Source: Karalla daura
Lineage: Eukaryota > Chordata > Actinopteri > Chaetodontiformes > Leiognathidae
DNA length: 64,000 nt
Assembly (NCBI GenBank): GCA_029224185.1
Contig: CM055207.1
Coordinates: forward strand, 14,022,791-14,086,790
Reading direction: 5' to 3'
The first letter of the stretch is position 1. Each line of letters begins with the position of its first letter. Shown here piece after piece: positions 37,594 through 52,200 of the stretch. The notes beneath the pieces are model-generated. The model was not told the DNA's origin, made no database searches, and was given only the letters and a program-made list of their open reading frames with translations. Both the position numbers and the translations under genes were made by a program.

Positions 37594-40500
37594 CTATGCT
37601 TGAAAGTTGTTCCCAAACTGTCTTCTCTGTTCCTCGGTCATGGACAGATAGGTGGCCCTCATACTGGGGGAGTACTGCGGGGGAAACGTAAACACACAGA
37701 CACACAGAGAGAAGATTACTGGCTGATTCTGTGAGGTTTCACAGCCGTGGACTGAGCCTAATCAGCAGATAAAAAGAAAGAGGCAGTCATGGGGCTTTAA
37801 AGGAACGGTATGTGTTTGTGCGTGTGGGATTGTAATGTGGCTCTTTAAAGATTGAAGCTCAGTGGAGGACTGCAGCTGCATTTTGCTTGGATTTACACAA
37901 ATTACGATGGATTCCAGTGGCGGCCTTTCTGTCCTTTCACTCACTGAATATGCAACCAGTGCTATGCTTATTTGTTCTAATGTAGGGAGTTAGATGATAA
38001 GACAGGCAATTCTACTACACTTTCACTATCAAATGGTTTAAAAACAGACTGTGGCTATGGACAAATATCCCAAAAGAGAATTTAAGTAATTGTATGTCAA
38101 TGATGTGTATGTTGATGGTGACAAATTTTCACACTGTAATCCAATATAACTGTGACTAAGAATCCTGATAACAGTTGCTGTTTGTATCCAAAAAGGAAGC
38201 TAGCAAGCTTTAAAGAGCCACCATCAAGTCTCTGGGTGTTTCATTCTCAGTTTTGTTTCAATGGTACTGGCCTGAGAATCTTAAATTTGTTCACACAAAT
38301 GAATCTACCACTTAGAAAATATACAGTGAGAACCATGGTAACAGCTGTCTCTGTGTCACAACACTAGCCCTGGTGCTGAATGCCTTGTGGTGTAAATTGT
38401 TGGACTGAATGGCTGGAGCAGAAGTGCATGCACACGGGGGCTGACTGTGAGACAACCTGGGGAACAACTACAGTACCACCCTGCGGACACCAGGGGAAGA
38501 CAAACCGCCACTGTCTTGAATGAGGACAACAGGTTGTGAGGTAAAAGCCATGCCGAACAGGGAAAACTGCACAGGAACCCAAACAACGTGAAGTGACGAA
38601 AGGGAGAGATCGAAGATGAGAGATGCAACAGAGGAGGAAGAGAGATGGAGTTTATCCTGAGGAAGAGTTGAAAAGACTTACTCTGTTTCTATACTGCTGA
38701 GTGTATATCTCCAAAAGTTGATTAAAAAAAGAGGAAATATAGAAATGAAAGGTACAAACAAACATATACATGACAAACGAAACAAACAAACAAAAAAATA
38801 TATAAAAGAAGCTGTTAGCTGCAGACTACTGCATGGCGCTGCACAGAATGGCAGAAAACACATTTATAGAGTTAACTTAAGTTAGAAGTTGAGGCTATAG
38901 GTCAATGAAAATGACGATCGACAGCAAAGGAAATAGATTTTCTCATTAAAAGCTGCAGAAAACATAAAAATATACCGCTCTCTGTCACAATTTGTACAAC
39001 AAATAACAAGTATTTAGTTTGTATTTGCTGACCTGATAATCACTAAATTATTCCCTAGGGATACATAACACTAGTCCGAACTAGCTGAGGTGCCTTCACA
39101 GTCTTCAACTGCACTGCACGTTATTTCAAGAACATGCCTAATAAAAGTTTAATATAAAACGTTTCTATTTATATATCTGTGATGTATAGTAAGAGGACAC
39201 AATTGGCCCAGCGGGGTGGGGGGCGGATTTATCCACCAAGGAAAAAAAACCTTGTCACTCACCAGTGAGTGAGTTTATGGGTTAGGACCTACGTTGCTCC
39301 CTTGTGGGGATTTGGCCTGAGGGAAGCTAAATGATGTTCAGCTCATGATTAAATATTAACTACATTACTTCTCCTCTCCTTGCTTTGGTACTGTAAGTCA
39401 GCGCCTTGTACGTTATGCAAGCCAGAGGAAGGCACATTGTGCAGCTAAGAAACAAGTTTGAAAAATCCTTGAAAAAAACATTAAAGGTAACCCAGAATGA
39501 GCATTCATCCTTGCACTATTGTGATAAAGTAGAAGCTATGGAAGAATGGTCTCATTAGAAATTAAATATGCTACTTCACAAGCCCTTTTGTATATTACAG
39601 TGTTTCTGCACAGATCTGGCACCCTTTCATACCTGCCTGGCAACCTCACATAAGCTGCACCCGGATTTGCTGCATCAGAATCAGGAATTGCAGAATCAGA
39701 GGACTCAAGTATTAATGAAGCACCAGGAGAATGCACATTGACATTTCACCTGAAACTTCACCAAACTGCTGACTTGGAGTTGTGGTGTCTTCAATCACTT
39801 TCGACCTGCCTTCCCCTCCGTGTGCAGGGGGGCAGGTATTTTAAGCCAAGGTAAGCAAGGTTTTTCATTCTAGGTCCCCTTCAATGTTTCATGAAAGAAA
39901 GAGCATGAGCCAGGACTAAATATTTCAGTGGCAAAAAGGTGAAATTTAAAGTAGGGGCTGGGCTGTGTCACAGTGTGAGGCAAATGATCGGAAGTCATAT
40001 AAAAAGTCCCTGCGCTTTGAAGGCTAGATCTGTCTGTCAGCTCGGAGAGCAGTGACATCATAGGAAGGACTTGGCCTCTGGGACCCAACGCACCGACGGT
40101 GGTGGAGATCCTCGGCCTATCAGAGGCACGTTCTCGTACCGCGGGTTCCCACCGAAGAGCGCCGTCTGGTTCCTGGAGAGAGGTGGGGAGAGAGAGAGGG
40201 AGTCTCGACTCGGATCGTGCACGCGTTAAAAAGTGGAAACGGAGGTGCGTCGTTTCCCTCCACTCACATGTACTCAGACATGGGGGCGTTGGAGACGGCC
40301 GGGGCGGGCGGGTGCAGGCTGCTCTGGCTGCCCATGCTGCTGCTGTAGCTGCAGAAGCTGTGCATATTGGTGAGGTTGGGGTTCTGAGAGCCGATCCTCC
40401 TGGCCCGCGGGTTGAACGGGTCCTCCTCGTCGATGTCGTCGTAATCTCGTTCCCTGGAGAGACAGCGGCAGACGAGGCAGAGGGATGACTGGCCTGAAGG

Positions 40501-43500
40501 AGGCAGCGTGGAGGAGGAGAGGAGCCTCCAACAGGAAGTTAAAAATGATGTAGTCTGGCAGTGGCAGTGACAGGCAGCCCGCAGACACCATTTAGATATC
40601 TAAGCTACTTCCTGTGTGAGTCGTAATCCAATGATACTTTTAGATTTAGCGTCAAACTGTATCACAAATTTTATCCTCTAAGCCCTTAATATCTGTAATG
40701 GACTGGCAATCTGTATTCCCTGCCTTCTTTGCTTCTTTGGAGATCAGTACCAGCAGATCTCTGAACACTGTGAAGATACAGAGCTGGGAAAAATAATGGA
40801 TTGATCTCTTAACAAATGTTACATATACAAGAATCTATGAATGAACATCATGTGAAAATAGACACTGGTTTTGGTTTATTGGTTTTCTTCAGTCCCAAAG
40901 TAATCACCATGCTTCAAACAAGGGGTACCATTATCTAAGGTGGCACATTTTAATTGTGCAAATTGTCCAAAAAAAGGAAAGTCAGAGGAAGCTTAAAAAA
41001 AGAACTGAATTGAATTGCTAAATTGAGTGTTGATTTGATTTGATTGATGTTAATTTCTTGTCATTGCTAAATGGCCTGGGCGTTGTCTCACCTTAAGCTT
41101 TACAAGAGGTTTTAATGTTCTCAACCTTCCACAATCCAATCCAATCCAATCCAACTTCAATTGTTGAGCACTTTAAAACAACCACAGAGGACCAAAGTGC
41201 TGTTCAGAAGAAGGTTAAGGCTTTATTTTCTGCCTTGCAGGAAGCAAAGCAGTCCTGTATTACTGCACACCATTTGTCTTAACAATGACTTTAAACCCCT
41301 TGGCCACATGCTTAATCCACTTAATCCAAGTCGACACCTTAACTGTCCAGGAAGTAGCGTTGTCAGCGTGGGGTAGTGCAGCTTTAGCCTCCTTGCTGTC
41401 TAAGGAGACTAAAACCTATCAGCACATCACCAGTCTGTCTCGCATCTATTGTATCAGCATGATGGGTTTTCAAAACAAAGACCTGCTTGCACCTGCATAC
41501 ATAATGATGATGCACACCGATTGGCCACTTTCCACCAGGGCAGTTTTAGTTTTTACGTTCGTTTACTGAAATAGGTCAGAATCAATGCCAACCTGGAGGG
41601 CATAAAATCCATCTGAAAGGCTGTATAGCGTGCACTGGATGCATTTTATTTATTCAAACCTGCACGATCAGCCTAAAATGAGGGATGTGAAAAGGAGACA
41701 CAGTGTAAACACAGATTAATGCAGCTGAATTATTAGCTAATTAGGCAAAACCCTTGCACGACACTTGCACAATTGTAAATATAGTCACACGCGCACAGGC
41801 ATGCTCTGCTTGGCTCTATTATATTCTATGAAAAGTGTGCAGAGAGGACTGCAGGACGAGGAAACGAGGGCGCTCAGGCAGGCAGGCACGCGGAGCGGAG
41901 AACGAACTGACCTGCAGGCAATTTGTCTCCATGCCCTGGGAATGGCACACAGCATGACAGTGAAGGCACAGGCTGCCAGGGCGGAGAACAGGCAGAGGTA
42001 GAGCATACCCTCCACCCCGTCATAGCACACCCCCACCATGGCATCCAGGTAATCCTAAAGAGGTCAAACACAGAAGCGGGACACAAAGAGCTTGCGTAAG
42101 CGGACGATCTCCCTCCGCACTCTCTCCAGGAAGACACACAGCAACTGACATTTTGTGTCGCGCCAGTTCAGGGGGATGTTTAACATTATTCGAGTTAACT
42201 GCGCCGCGGATGGAGCCACGCTGTGCGGGAAGCTCCAACACACTTAAGGAGGACGAGGCAGCACAGAAAAGTGGAGCTTGTTAAATTTCAGACTTTTCAT
42301 CCTGCTCTCCTTCCTGGTTCCACTTTGGTTGGAAGTTGCTGCAGCCGTGCACGGCCACACACCCTCCTGCAAGACCTAGTTGTGACGCCAATTAGGATGC
42401 AGCGAACGAACCTTGTTGAGCCCCCTGCAGTCCAGCAGGGCGGTCAGCTGGTGCAGACTGGCCTCCGAGGAGTTGAGCAAATGCTGGATGCCCAGTAGGT
42501 CTCTCTGTGGAGGTCACACAGCGTACAACATCACCCAAAATACCTTCGCTAATGCTTCAGCTGTGTCAGACCGTGAAAAAACGGTCATGGCCGGCTGGGT
42601 GTGTGTGTGTGTGTGTGATACCTCAGCTGTAGGGAACAGAGGCACGGCGAACTGCAGCAGACCCTGGATCTGGATCTGCATGGTGGTCAAGGACCGCTGA
42701 AAGATGGTCAGGGGCTGCAAACAGGAGAGTGCGTTTGGACTGTGAAGAGCATGCAAATGAGGGGTAAACACTGATCTTAATGGAAGTCATTAGGAGGGCT
42801 TCATGATGTAGGCGCCGGCGTACGGCAAAGAGAGTGTAAGCGTTCAAGGTTAATGGGGCTTTTGTCACATGAGCTTTCTGAAAAAAATAAAAATGTGCAG
42901 GCTGCTCATTGCTCCCCACAGCCAAAACACATGGATCCAAGCCGCAGTGGATGTCATGTTTGTGGAAGCATTTTACTTTCTTTAAAAGGGACAAACTGTG
43001 TAAATACGCAACAAAACAACAATTGGGTCAGATGTAGCCTTGAGCGCTAATTAGAAACCTTAAAAACTATGTCCTGGAATTCACATTTCACACTGAAGGA
43101 GCAAAACAAAAAACCTAACACAACATTAGACTCAAGAAAAGCACTGAGAATACTGAATTTGGCTAGCATAAGCGAGTCACTTGCCTTGCAGTGGTAGTCA
43201 GCTTTCAGTAGGTCTAAATGCTGTTGGATGCCTTATTATGTAGAAAAACAAACCCTATCAGTAAGATGTTGGCACATTCAAATTTACTTTATTGTACTTT
43301 ACCTATCTTGTTAGACAGGTTAAAAAGGCCAGTTTGAATTGCTATATGTGACGTGTATGTGATATGTAGTGATCTAATAATTTTGCCTTTACAGTCTGGT
43401 TTTTAATGCCAGTGTGGTCATATGGTTTTGGGTTTGCACCAACAGGGGGCAACCACATCCAGTCTGATGTAAGTGGATAATCACATTGTACCGGAGGACA

Positions 43501-46273
43501 GCTCCCTCTGCCACATGCCTCTTGTTTAAGTCACATTCATAAATGAATTAATCCGTCAAATCTCCAAAGTAAAATTGTGTCTATAGACTCATCCAACCTA
43601 ACAGCAGCTGCCTGGAAAGCCCCTGGCCTGTGGCACAACGTTAAATTGAAACGGGACATGGTCAATTACCTCGACCATCCATAAACGTAATTACTTTCCT
43701 TTGATCTGGCTTTTTTTTTTTCGCGATCTGCATGACCGTCCGTGGTCAGACTGCTCCACGCCTCAGCATCACGGGCCGGATCAGAGTGGGCATTTTATTT
43801 TAGCTCGGGCGAGCTTGTTCTGAGCCAAATAAAGTAGGACAGAGAGAGTGGATTGGGGAGGACAGCAAGAAAAGGAGAAGAGATGATGCTGATAAGAATA
43901 GAAAAAGAGCTGCACGGAGGAGCGGGACTTGATGCATGAGTGATGCCCAGAGCAATGAAATACAAGGGCACAGGGGGCAGGAGTACAGCGCAGTGTGGCG
44001 GCTGAGGCTGAGGATACATCAGAGGGAGACATAAAAGCGAGAGAGAGAGAGAGAGAGTAAGAGAGGAGGGGGGACTTGTATGTTTGCCAATCTGTGTGAA
44101 ATCCTGTATCTGCCAGCTCGCTTGTGAACTTTGTACCTGTTGGGTATCTGTTGGGCAGGGGAAGGGGTGCTGACTTTGTTTACCAGGCGGGGTGACGCTT
44201 GTCTGCACTCTGATGCTGCGCCCTTGTTATCCTCGGGGCATGTCTACGAGAGCCAGATAATAAGATCTGAGCTCCACTGGGCCCGGGCTCGCACAAATTC
44301 ACTTCACTGCTGACTGATGCCAGTGCTGGAGTCAGTGATGTGACCCCCCCCCCCATCCTGCCTCCACAACCCTCTCTGAAGAGTAACCTCACAGAACCCG
44401 GGGGCCAGAGGGACAAGGAAGGATTTTCACCGCCTCTGTCTTCCTTGGCAGGTCTCGGCCACTTCTGCATGTTTCGGCTTGTTTTGTGCGATGCATGGCA
44501 TGGAGGTGAGGAAATACAGCAGGCAGAAATGAGGAGAAGTAATGGCGGCAGCCTTGTAGGGTGAAGCTGGGATGTAAATCAGACGGACAGGCCTGAACAC
44601 GGAGAGGGAGGCAGGGACACGAACTCATCACCGAGCGCTGACGTGAATTATGGGCCGAGAGATCTCCACAGGTTCAGATTAAGAGTGAGCTCTCATCCGT
44701 TTTAAACGCTCTCAATGCCTGTTTCTTATCCCATGATCAGGTAGATGCAGTTCTCATATTTAATTTGAAAACACTGAGTGCCAAAGTTGGCTGTTTGTTT
44801 TGCATTGGTGACCTGTCCAGGGTGTATACCAAGTGAGTACCATTATGGACAGATAATTCTGCACAACTTTACTTTTCTATCCTTCTTAAGTGCTGCTTTT
44901 TCACAGTAAGTCAGGAGGTTTGAGTAGATTCAGCCTAACCTAATCTTGGCTAAGCCCCACAATAAAACTTTAATAAGTGTTTTACAAGGACTAATAATGG
45001 CCTAATATGCAAATATCATATGCGCTAATACACACGCCATAGCACTGCATTATAAATAGTTTAACAGCAACTCTGTGTAAGGTTTTAATTGGAGCACACA
45101 CCAGCTACAGTGTCATGTCTAAACTAAATTAGCATGAGATGTAACCGATACATTTAGACCTGCATATCACCACAACAACGCTCAAGAGGTCAAATGAGGC
45201 CACTTCCTGTTTCCTACCTGCTGGAAAGGGTTGGAGAGAGTCTGGTTGCAGTAAATGTAGTAATGAACAATATCTGTGAAGAAACACAAACAGGAAAAAA
45301 GATCTCATCATCTCCACACATCTCCCAGCTTGGTCTGCTTTGTAATGAACCAGAGCACAATTAGTGCCACGGCCACAGCTTCAAGCTCTGGCATGGAACA
45401 ATATTATTCATCTCATTCAGCTGGAAACTCACCGGCACCGATAATACCCTTTGTCTGGCTCAGGAGGTACTTGTCGGGGGACACACAGAAATCACTCGTG
45501 CCCTGAAATAAAACAAGAAAATGTGCTGGAGGTGAGGGCGGAGAACAGACTGAAAAGAACAACTCCTTGAAACGAGGAGGCGAAAATGAGAAACTCATAA
45601 AGAACTGTTCAGAGAGGGAGCGAATTAGATTGTCAAATACTAATAACCTGCCGTTAATAGTTCATCAGCGGTTTGAAAAGTCTTGGTGACAAAGCCGAAT
45701 AACAACGTCGACTTTCGTCTTTATCACTTTTTGACGCAGAGGGGAAATTAAGGAGGATGGGCTTCTATAATCCTCTTTTTAACGCGACTAGATGGCGGTA
45801 CTTTTTCCCATTCCGTCACTCAGGAGCACTTGTACTCCACAGCTCGGCACTAACAAGAAACCTGCCTCAAGGCTCGGAGCGGTGGTCTCCTCCGAACTGT
45901 GCCGTCTAGAATGCTAAATGTCCCCCGGGCTCGGGACAAACACACTGCGCGCGGCTTAACCTCCTCTGGGGGCGCGCTAATGAGCCGCGCGCCACAGATG
46001 AGATAAAATAAATAAATAAATAACGCGCCGGGTTCCCCGGCGAAGCCCGGGCTGGTTTGTCTGGTTTGGCTCTGCAATCCAGGAGCCAGTTTGTTAGAAT
46101 TCCTGGAGGGAAAGACGGTAAATCTGGGGGAATGCAGAGCCGTGATTGCCCGCCGTCTGTAATTAAGGCTCCTGCGGTGGGGCGCATCCTTCATTATGCA
46201 TTCATTTAGTGTGAGCTCGAGCACTAATACAAGGGGAGCCTACGTGCAGACATCTGCAGCCTGTCAAGCGTCT

Positions 46274-46326
<53 letters not shown>

Positions 46327-46685
46327 CTGTCACGCACACAGACATTTAGCCTGAGGAAGACAAACAAATGCACAGTTCACACAGGGGCCACGGAAAGATC
46401 TGAATCCTAGAAACTGGAGTTTGAAGAGTTGGGGTTGTTGAGGCGATGTCTGCGTGGGTTTTCTCCAGGTACTCCAACCCCTCCCAGAGTCCAAAAACAT
46501 GCATTAAAGTTGATCGAAGACTCTAAAGAGCTCCAGCAGATGACTCGAAACACCACTGGGTATGAAGTAGATGAGATGTTAATGTTTATGAATTCACAGA
46601 ATTTGAATTCAGCTTCCATTCATTCAAATTTGCACTGACAGTCTGCATTGAAATTCAAATTGAAATTCGGGTGTGTACAGCTGAG

Positions 46686-46721
<36 letters not shown>

Positions 46722-49159
46722 CATGTTGCTATGGAAGCATCCAAATTCGGGAGGAGGATTCTTTTTAGCTGTTTTTATTTGAACATTTTCAGGTTCGGCT
46801 TGCACAGCCGGGCCGGGCGACGGCTAAGTGGCCACCGCCATCGGCGCGTTCTCCCCGTTACGCGCAAGCTGCCCACAGGTGCCGCGGGTCGCCCCGGCCG
46901 TCCGAAGCCATTATGGCCGGCTGATGTGGAGGGTCGCCCACAGGTGTGAATGTCGGCTCCTTTTAGCCGCGCAGCGGACTGAGGAGCCGTCCGGGGTCTG
47001 CAGCGGCCCGTGAAAGCCCTCCAACATGGCCGAGCGGGAAAGGGAAGCGCCGCGCCCCCAGTTAATTTTACACATCAGCTGAGGAGTCTGAGCGGAACCA
47101 GCCTGCTTCGAAATGAGGAGGCCCGTAGGAAACCCCGAGTTTGACCGAGGGAGGAGCCTTTCAAAATAAGTCAGAGCAGCATTTGATTCGCATTCGGGTT
47201 TTAAACTGTTTGTTAGGAAAAGTTTTATAGGAGATTAAATCAGGCTCTGCTTTTTGTTATTTCATTTATGGACTAGGTTATGAATAAAAAGAAAAGCCAA
47301 TACGCAACCCTGATCCAGCTGGGATGCTGTGTAAAACATACATAAAACAGAATCTGATCATTTGCTAAAGCATTTGGACACAAATGATACTTAACGAAAA
47401 CCAGCGCAGAGGAAGTGAATTCATCGGCGGCAGCTTCATCGACGGTTGAAAACATTGCAATAATTGCGTGTCGAATGCACAAACATGTCCTACATATGCA
47501 TCTATCGCCTCTGTCCATATTGCGTGATATCATTCTATTCTCATTCATGTTTTCCCGACAGGGCCTCTTGTATGGATTTGGACCTGTATAATAGAAATGT
47601 GTCATTCATTATTCACAGCGGAGGAGACTGAGTCAGAAAGCCGAGCATCCACACACACACAATGTCTTCATAAGCTTCATGCATACATGCAGGTTGCTGC
47701 ACCACCATGTACCACCATTCATTCCCATGAGCAAACAAATCCCTCCCGACACGTGTGCCAGGGAGCACGTGGATGGCCACAGATGTAAGAATCACATGCA
47801 TTAATCCTTGGAAATGATGTCTGTAGGAGCTGCTGGAGATGACTCCCATAACTGCTCGGTTCAGGGCCGGTCTGAGCGTTTAGCAGCCTGAGTGAAGGCC
47901 GGACAGATATCGACCATACAGTCCAGACATGGTCCGAGGTGCTGTGGATGTTGTGATGTTGTGTCACACACCAACTGGATGAAACACTATTTATTTATGG
48001 AATGGAGAATGAGGAGAAGGAAGTTGAAGAAAAAGAGTTAAGTAATCATGATGAAGTTTTGTACACGTGGGTATCGAGGTACTATGGTGGATCACCTCCT
48101 CGTTGTCAAACTACTTTTTTTTTATCCTGGACAACCAATTAATCAATCCATTGATGGCTGCAGGTATTCACTGATCCCGGAGGATGAATTTAAGATTGTA
48201 TTCTCTTGACCAGCGATAAAATGTATTGGATCCAGTCCCGGAGCAACCTCCCTCCGAAGCCTAGGCTCCCTGTTGCATATTCATCAATATCAATATTCCC
48301 CACTGAAGGAAGCCTTTTAAGATTTTAGTGACTCCATTTCCTTTCCTGCAGCAGGATCCTTCCACCTAGATTTCTGACTGCAGACAACACTGCGTGCGTG
48401 TGTGTGTGCATGTCACAAAGCGAAAGGCACAAAGGCTTCTCCTGTGTGTCGTCCTGCCTGCATCACAGGGAACGTCGGGGAGTCGGTCCGGCAAGCGTGG
48501 ACCGCAGGGAGCGGCCGACGAGAAGGGGGAGTGGCGGATGATGAAAGGAGGGAGATGAAACCGGAGACTAATGTGTTGTAACCGACCGCGCCTCCCGCTG
48601 CTTCCCGCAGCCGATGCTCATTAAGCGTCAACTTAAATTCACACATGTTCGCCGTCCTCGGCAGCCCGCGGTCAAAACACAGCATCCGACGACAAAACCT
48701 GGGAAAAATAGCACACGCGCCCCAGGCTGATGAGTCAGACAGTGGGGCTCATCAGACTCATCTACAGGCTTTTTCAGTGCAGTTTCCCCGGTTTCGCATT
48801 ATTCACATTCTTACCCTCTGGGTCATTTATTTTTTTTTGCGCACAGTTTGTGTGCGTGTGTGTGTGGGACCATAATGGATCGACGCACCGAGAATGATTC
48901 ACCTATTCATCCCGACAGGCTTTAAAAGCGGCGATTGAGCTCCTGTTGTCAAAATCCTTGACTCAAAATCAAGTTATTCCGGCTTGTATAACGACACGGA
49001 GCCGCCGCAGACTTGTTCTCTTGCCAGTCTATTTTTTTTTCCCAACGTGTAGTTCGTGTAGAGTGTGGTTCGGCAGAGGAGATAAAACACACGCGATGCG
49101 ACGAGAAGACAAACCGAGATCAGAAAACTTCAGATGGCACAGCGTGGCTGTTGCACTCA

Positions 49160-49204
<45 letters not shown>

Positions 49205-52200
49205 TCCTTGGATTGGTTTAAACTAGGGCAGCACAGTATCAGGGAAACTTGACATATGCGATAATGCTTTTAAGTATCGTGATTGGGATATGACCTGCGA
49301 TATGGGGACAAAGAGAAACACTCAGGTGGGAGAAAATGAGAGGCGGCTATTAAGGGCGGTAGGGCTTCTGCGATTGGTCAGGTATATTGACATGCAGAGC
49401 ACGAATGTATACAGTAGTGCACAAGAACACGTGATTTACCACGGTTTAGCCATATGGGTATTGCCATGTTGATATCGCAGCAACGATTAATATGCAATAT
49501 ATGATGCAGCCCTGATTTAAACTACCAGGAAATACCCCTGATTAGCAGCTGCACAGTGAAAGGAGACCTGCTTGGCTGGGCAGTAAAAGGCAGCAAAACT
49601 GCTGTCCTGCAGTCGCCTGCCTTCATTTACCTGTGTGCCTGAATGCATGCGGGCAGATGCAAACTGTTCTTGAGGTATGGTTTGCACACCCAGATTTACT
49701 GCCTCAGCTCATATTTGTAAAGGAATGAGGCCATAAAGTTTTTGGATTATGGTAAAATCGGTTTCAAACATACAGTCGGGATCAGTTTCATTCTGCTGTA
49801 CGATATAGGACACTGCAGATCTGGATGCAGTCACATACACCTGCAGGTATATGTATGCACGCATATGTGGCGCACGTGTGGCTCTGTTCTGTGGAATGGT
49901 CTGCTATCTGTTCACTGCCACGCGCTGTGGGACATTTCTCAAGTGCAGCATGTGTGCAGCTACAGCCATTCATCACCTCTGTCAGGCACGACAAGAACTG
50001 ATTGCAGATCTGTGTTTGCTGGTTACAGTCTGGGGGGTGGGGGAAGGAGGGAGGGAGGGAGTGAGGGAGATGAGGTGGAGGAGGTGTGTGTGTGTGTGTG
50101 GGGTGGGGGGGGGTGGGGGGTGGGGGGTGGGGTTGACAAAGCAGCTCACCACAGCCGTGGCCAGGTCGGCTCCCAGAGAGGTCCAGCTCAGGACCAGCGT
50201 CAGCACTCCGAACACCATCATCCTGCAGGGGACACAGAGCGACAGCCGCTGAGTCACGTCCAGACAACACACGATACAGTGGCTGAGCAGCTCGACACAG
50301 GAAGCGAAGCCTGTTGACGTTCCCACTGTAACACAGCGACTGACGAGGCCTCGCTTTGCGCGAACCTAATGACTGAGACGGTGATCGCATCTGAAAAGTG
50401 GAAGAGGACCTAGGACGGATGTTCTTTGGTGATAACATAGAAATGTCGGCTCCATCGGAAATGCCTCAGAATCTCTTAAGGGTCCTTTTTAATCATCCAA
50501 TAATTGATGTAGCAACGTAACGATCTGTTTCTGCACGGATCCTTTTCATGGCGACTACATGTGGGCTTGATATTGATTGGCTGTCCATTCAAATTATGAT
50601 CACATGACTTCATGTTACAGCTACGGAGGGATTCACACGCGTCCAGCCAGATACTGAGGAAGAGCCAGGAGCACAAACACACATATTTTAACCAGAAACC
50701 AAACTCCACTCCGTATCTTCATTCACTCGCGTACCTGAGTGGAGGCAGATACATGCACACAATCTTCGAGATGGGAAGCGCTATGGTTGGGTATCTTACA
50801 CCACATTCTGTCTTTGCTCAGATTCACCTGCTTTTTAACTTTTTACGGCATCTGAAATTTATATACGAATCCAGACGCAATGCAGTGTCTGGACTTGCTG
50901 CACATCAGCCTGGGAATGGACTGTGGATATCGAGCAAAGCAAAGCAAAACAAACCAGACTAACCATAACGTACTCTCCTCTTTGTACTCTCTCAGCACCC
51001 TCACAAAAAATAAATGTACCGGTAATTCTACAGTAGCAGCACCGTGTTCACCTGCTGGCCTCTGAATTCGTTTGCCTGTGATTTGGTGGCTCTCAGGTAG
51101 AAAATGAAGCTTCTATTGAGGCATTTTCACAGCTTACTGCTGCCAAAAATACACCGTTGACGGTGAGGGCGAGGCGACTGTGAAGCAACACGGTAAACCG
51201 TGAGCGGAGAAAAATCAAAACAACATGACGTGTGCCTTGCGTGAGCCTCGTGAGATGAAAACACTTATCGGGTTCATCGCAGGCGCGGGAGAGGGGAAGT
51301 CGACAATATGCAGAGCGAGAAGTGAGTTTGTGCTCCTACGGTTATCGGCAGAGTTCAGTTTCATAACCGCCGCTGTTATTGGAAGGAAATGCCATGAGCC
51401 CGGAGAAGCCGGAGCGCTGCTCTCACTGGCTCGCTATCTGCACAACAAGGCGGAGGTCATGTTTGTTTTCAGCAGGAGTCGACTCCCGACAGCTCCCGAG
51501 CACCGGAGCGCGTCGCATCCGGGATCCCGCCGTTCGATCGCGAAGCCCCCCCACGGGTGCACCACGACGGGCGTTTCGTTTCACAGTGTCGGTGATCTCA
51601 CGCTGTCGGGGTGACCCGCGCAGACCCGGCCCGGCAGATGAGGCTCAAACAGATCGATGCGCATTAACAGATGAGCTCCGTTAACCGACCCCGCCAGATC
51701 AGGAGTCGACCGTAAGAGGATCTGAGGGAGGTGAAGCTCCGCTCCTTTGCATTATCGAGCGCATAATCTTGGTTTTGTAATAGGCGTGTTTTTTCTTGTT
51801 TGTTTTGATTCCTTTCTTCTTCTATTGTACGGGGGCAGCGTGGCGTGTGGGTGGCTTGTACTGTCACCTCGCAACAAGGAGGATCATGGTCTTTGTAATT
51901 TCTCCAGGTTTTCCCGTAAGTCCAAAAACATTCATGTTCAGCTCAATCAATATTGCCCCTCGTTGGGAGCATGAGTCACGCACTAAGCAGGTAAAATGAT
52001 GGACGGATGATTATGATATTATACTAGGTCTCTTTGTGTTGCCAGTGATTGTATTTTTCAGGTGAGGTTTCAATAAAAGCCAGAAGAGTGTTTCTATCCC
52101 ACCTGTGTTTGACTTTAGTCGAATATATCTTTCATTATCAACGTGCAAATACAACAAAAATAAACCCTGACACCCGTTCTCACATGCAGTACAGTGCTGA

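Larger units (their letters stand above)
40454..41911 (-). other. ttyh2: ttyh2 intron (1.5 kb)
   Basis: Contains repeat copy 4 and the pentanucleotide repeat. Nothing else was recognised. Confidence 0.6.
45503..50149 (-). other. ttyh2: ttyh2 intron (4.6 kb)
   Basis: Holds repeat copy 6, three CA tracts, the hAT-type element and the G-rich tract. A GC-rich patch lies at about 46.8-47.1 kb. No exon was recognised. Confidence 0.6.

Noticed and set aside
49742..50438. Overlapping plus- and minus-strand open frames of about 190-215 residues
   Set aside because: They contain only the short ttyh2 exon at 50150-50222 and G-rich or proline-rich low-complexity sequence. No independent gene is supported.
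51225..51614. A 129-residue plus-strand open frame with a Walker-A-like GAGEGKST
   Set aside because: It lies in a CpG-rich patch of a ttyh2 intron. Only the single motif fits, there are no further ATPase motifs, no recognisable splice or promoter context, and the rest is low-complexity. Chance is the simplest explanation.
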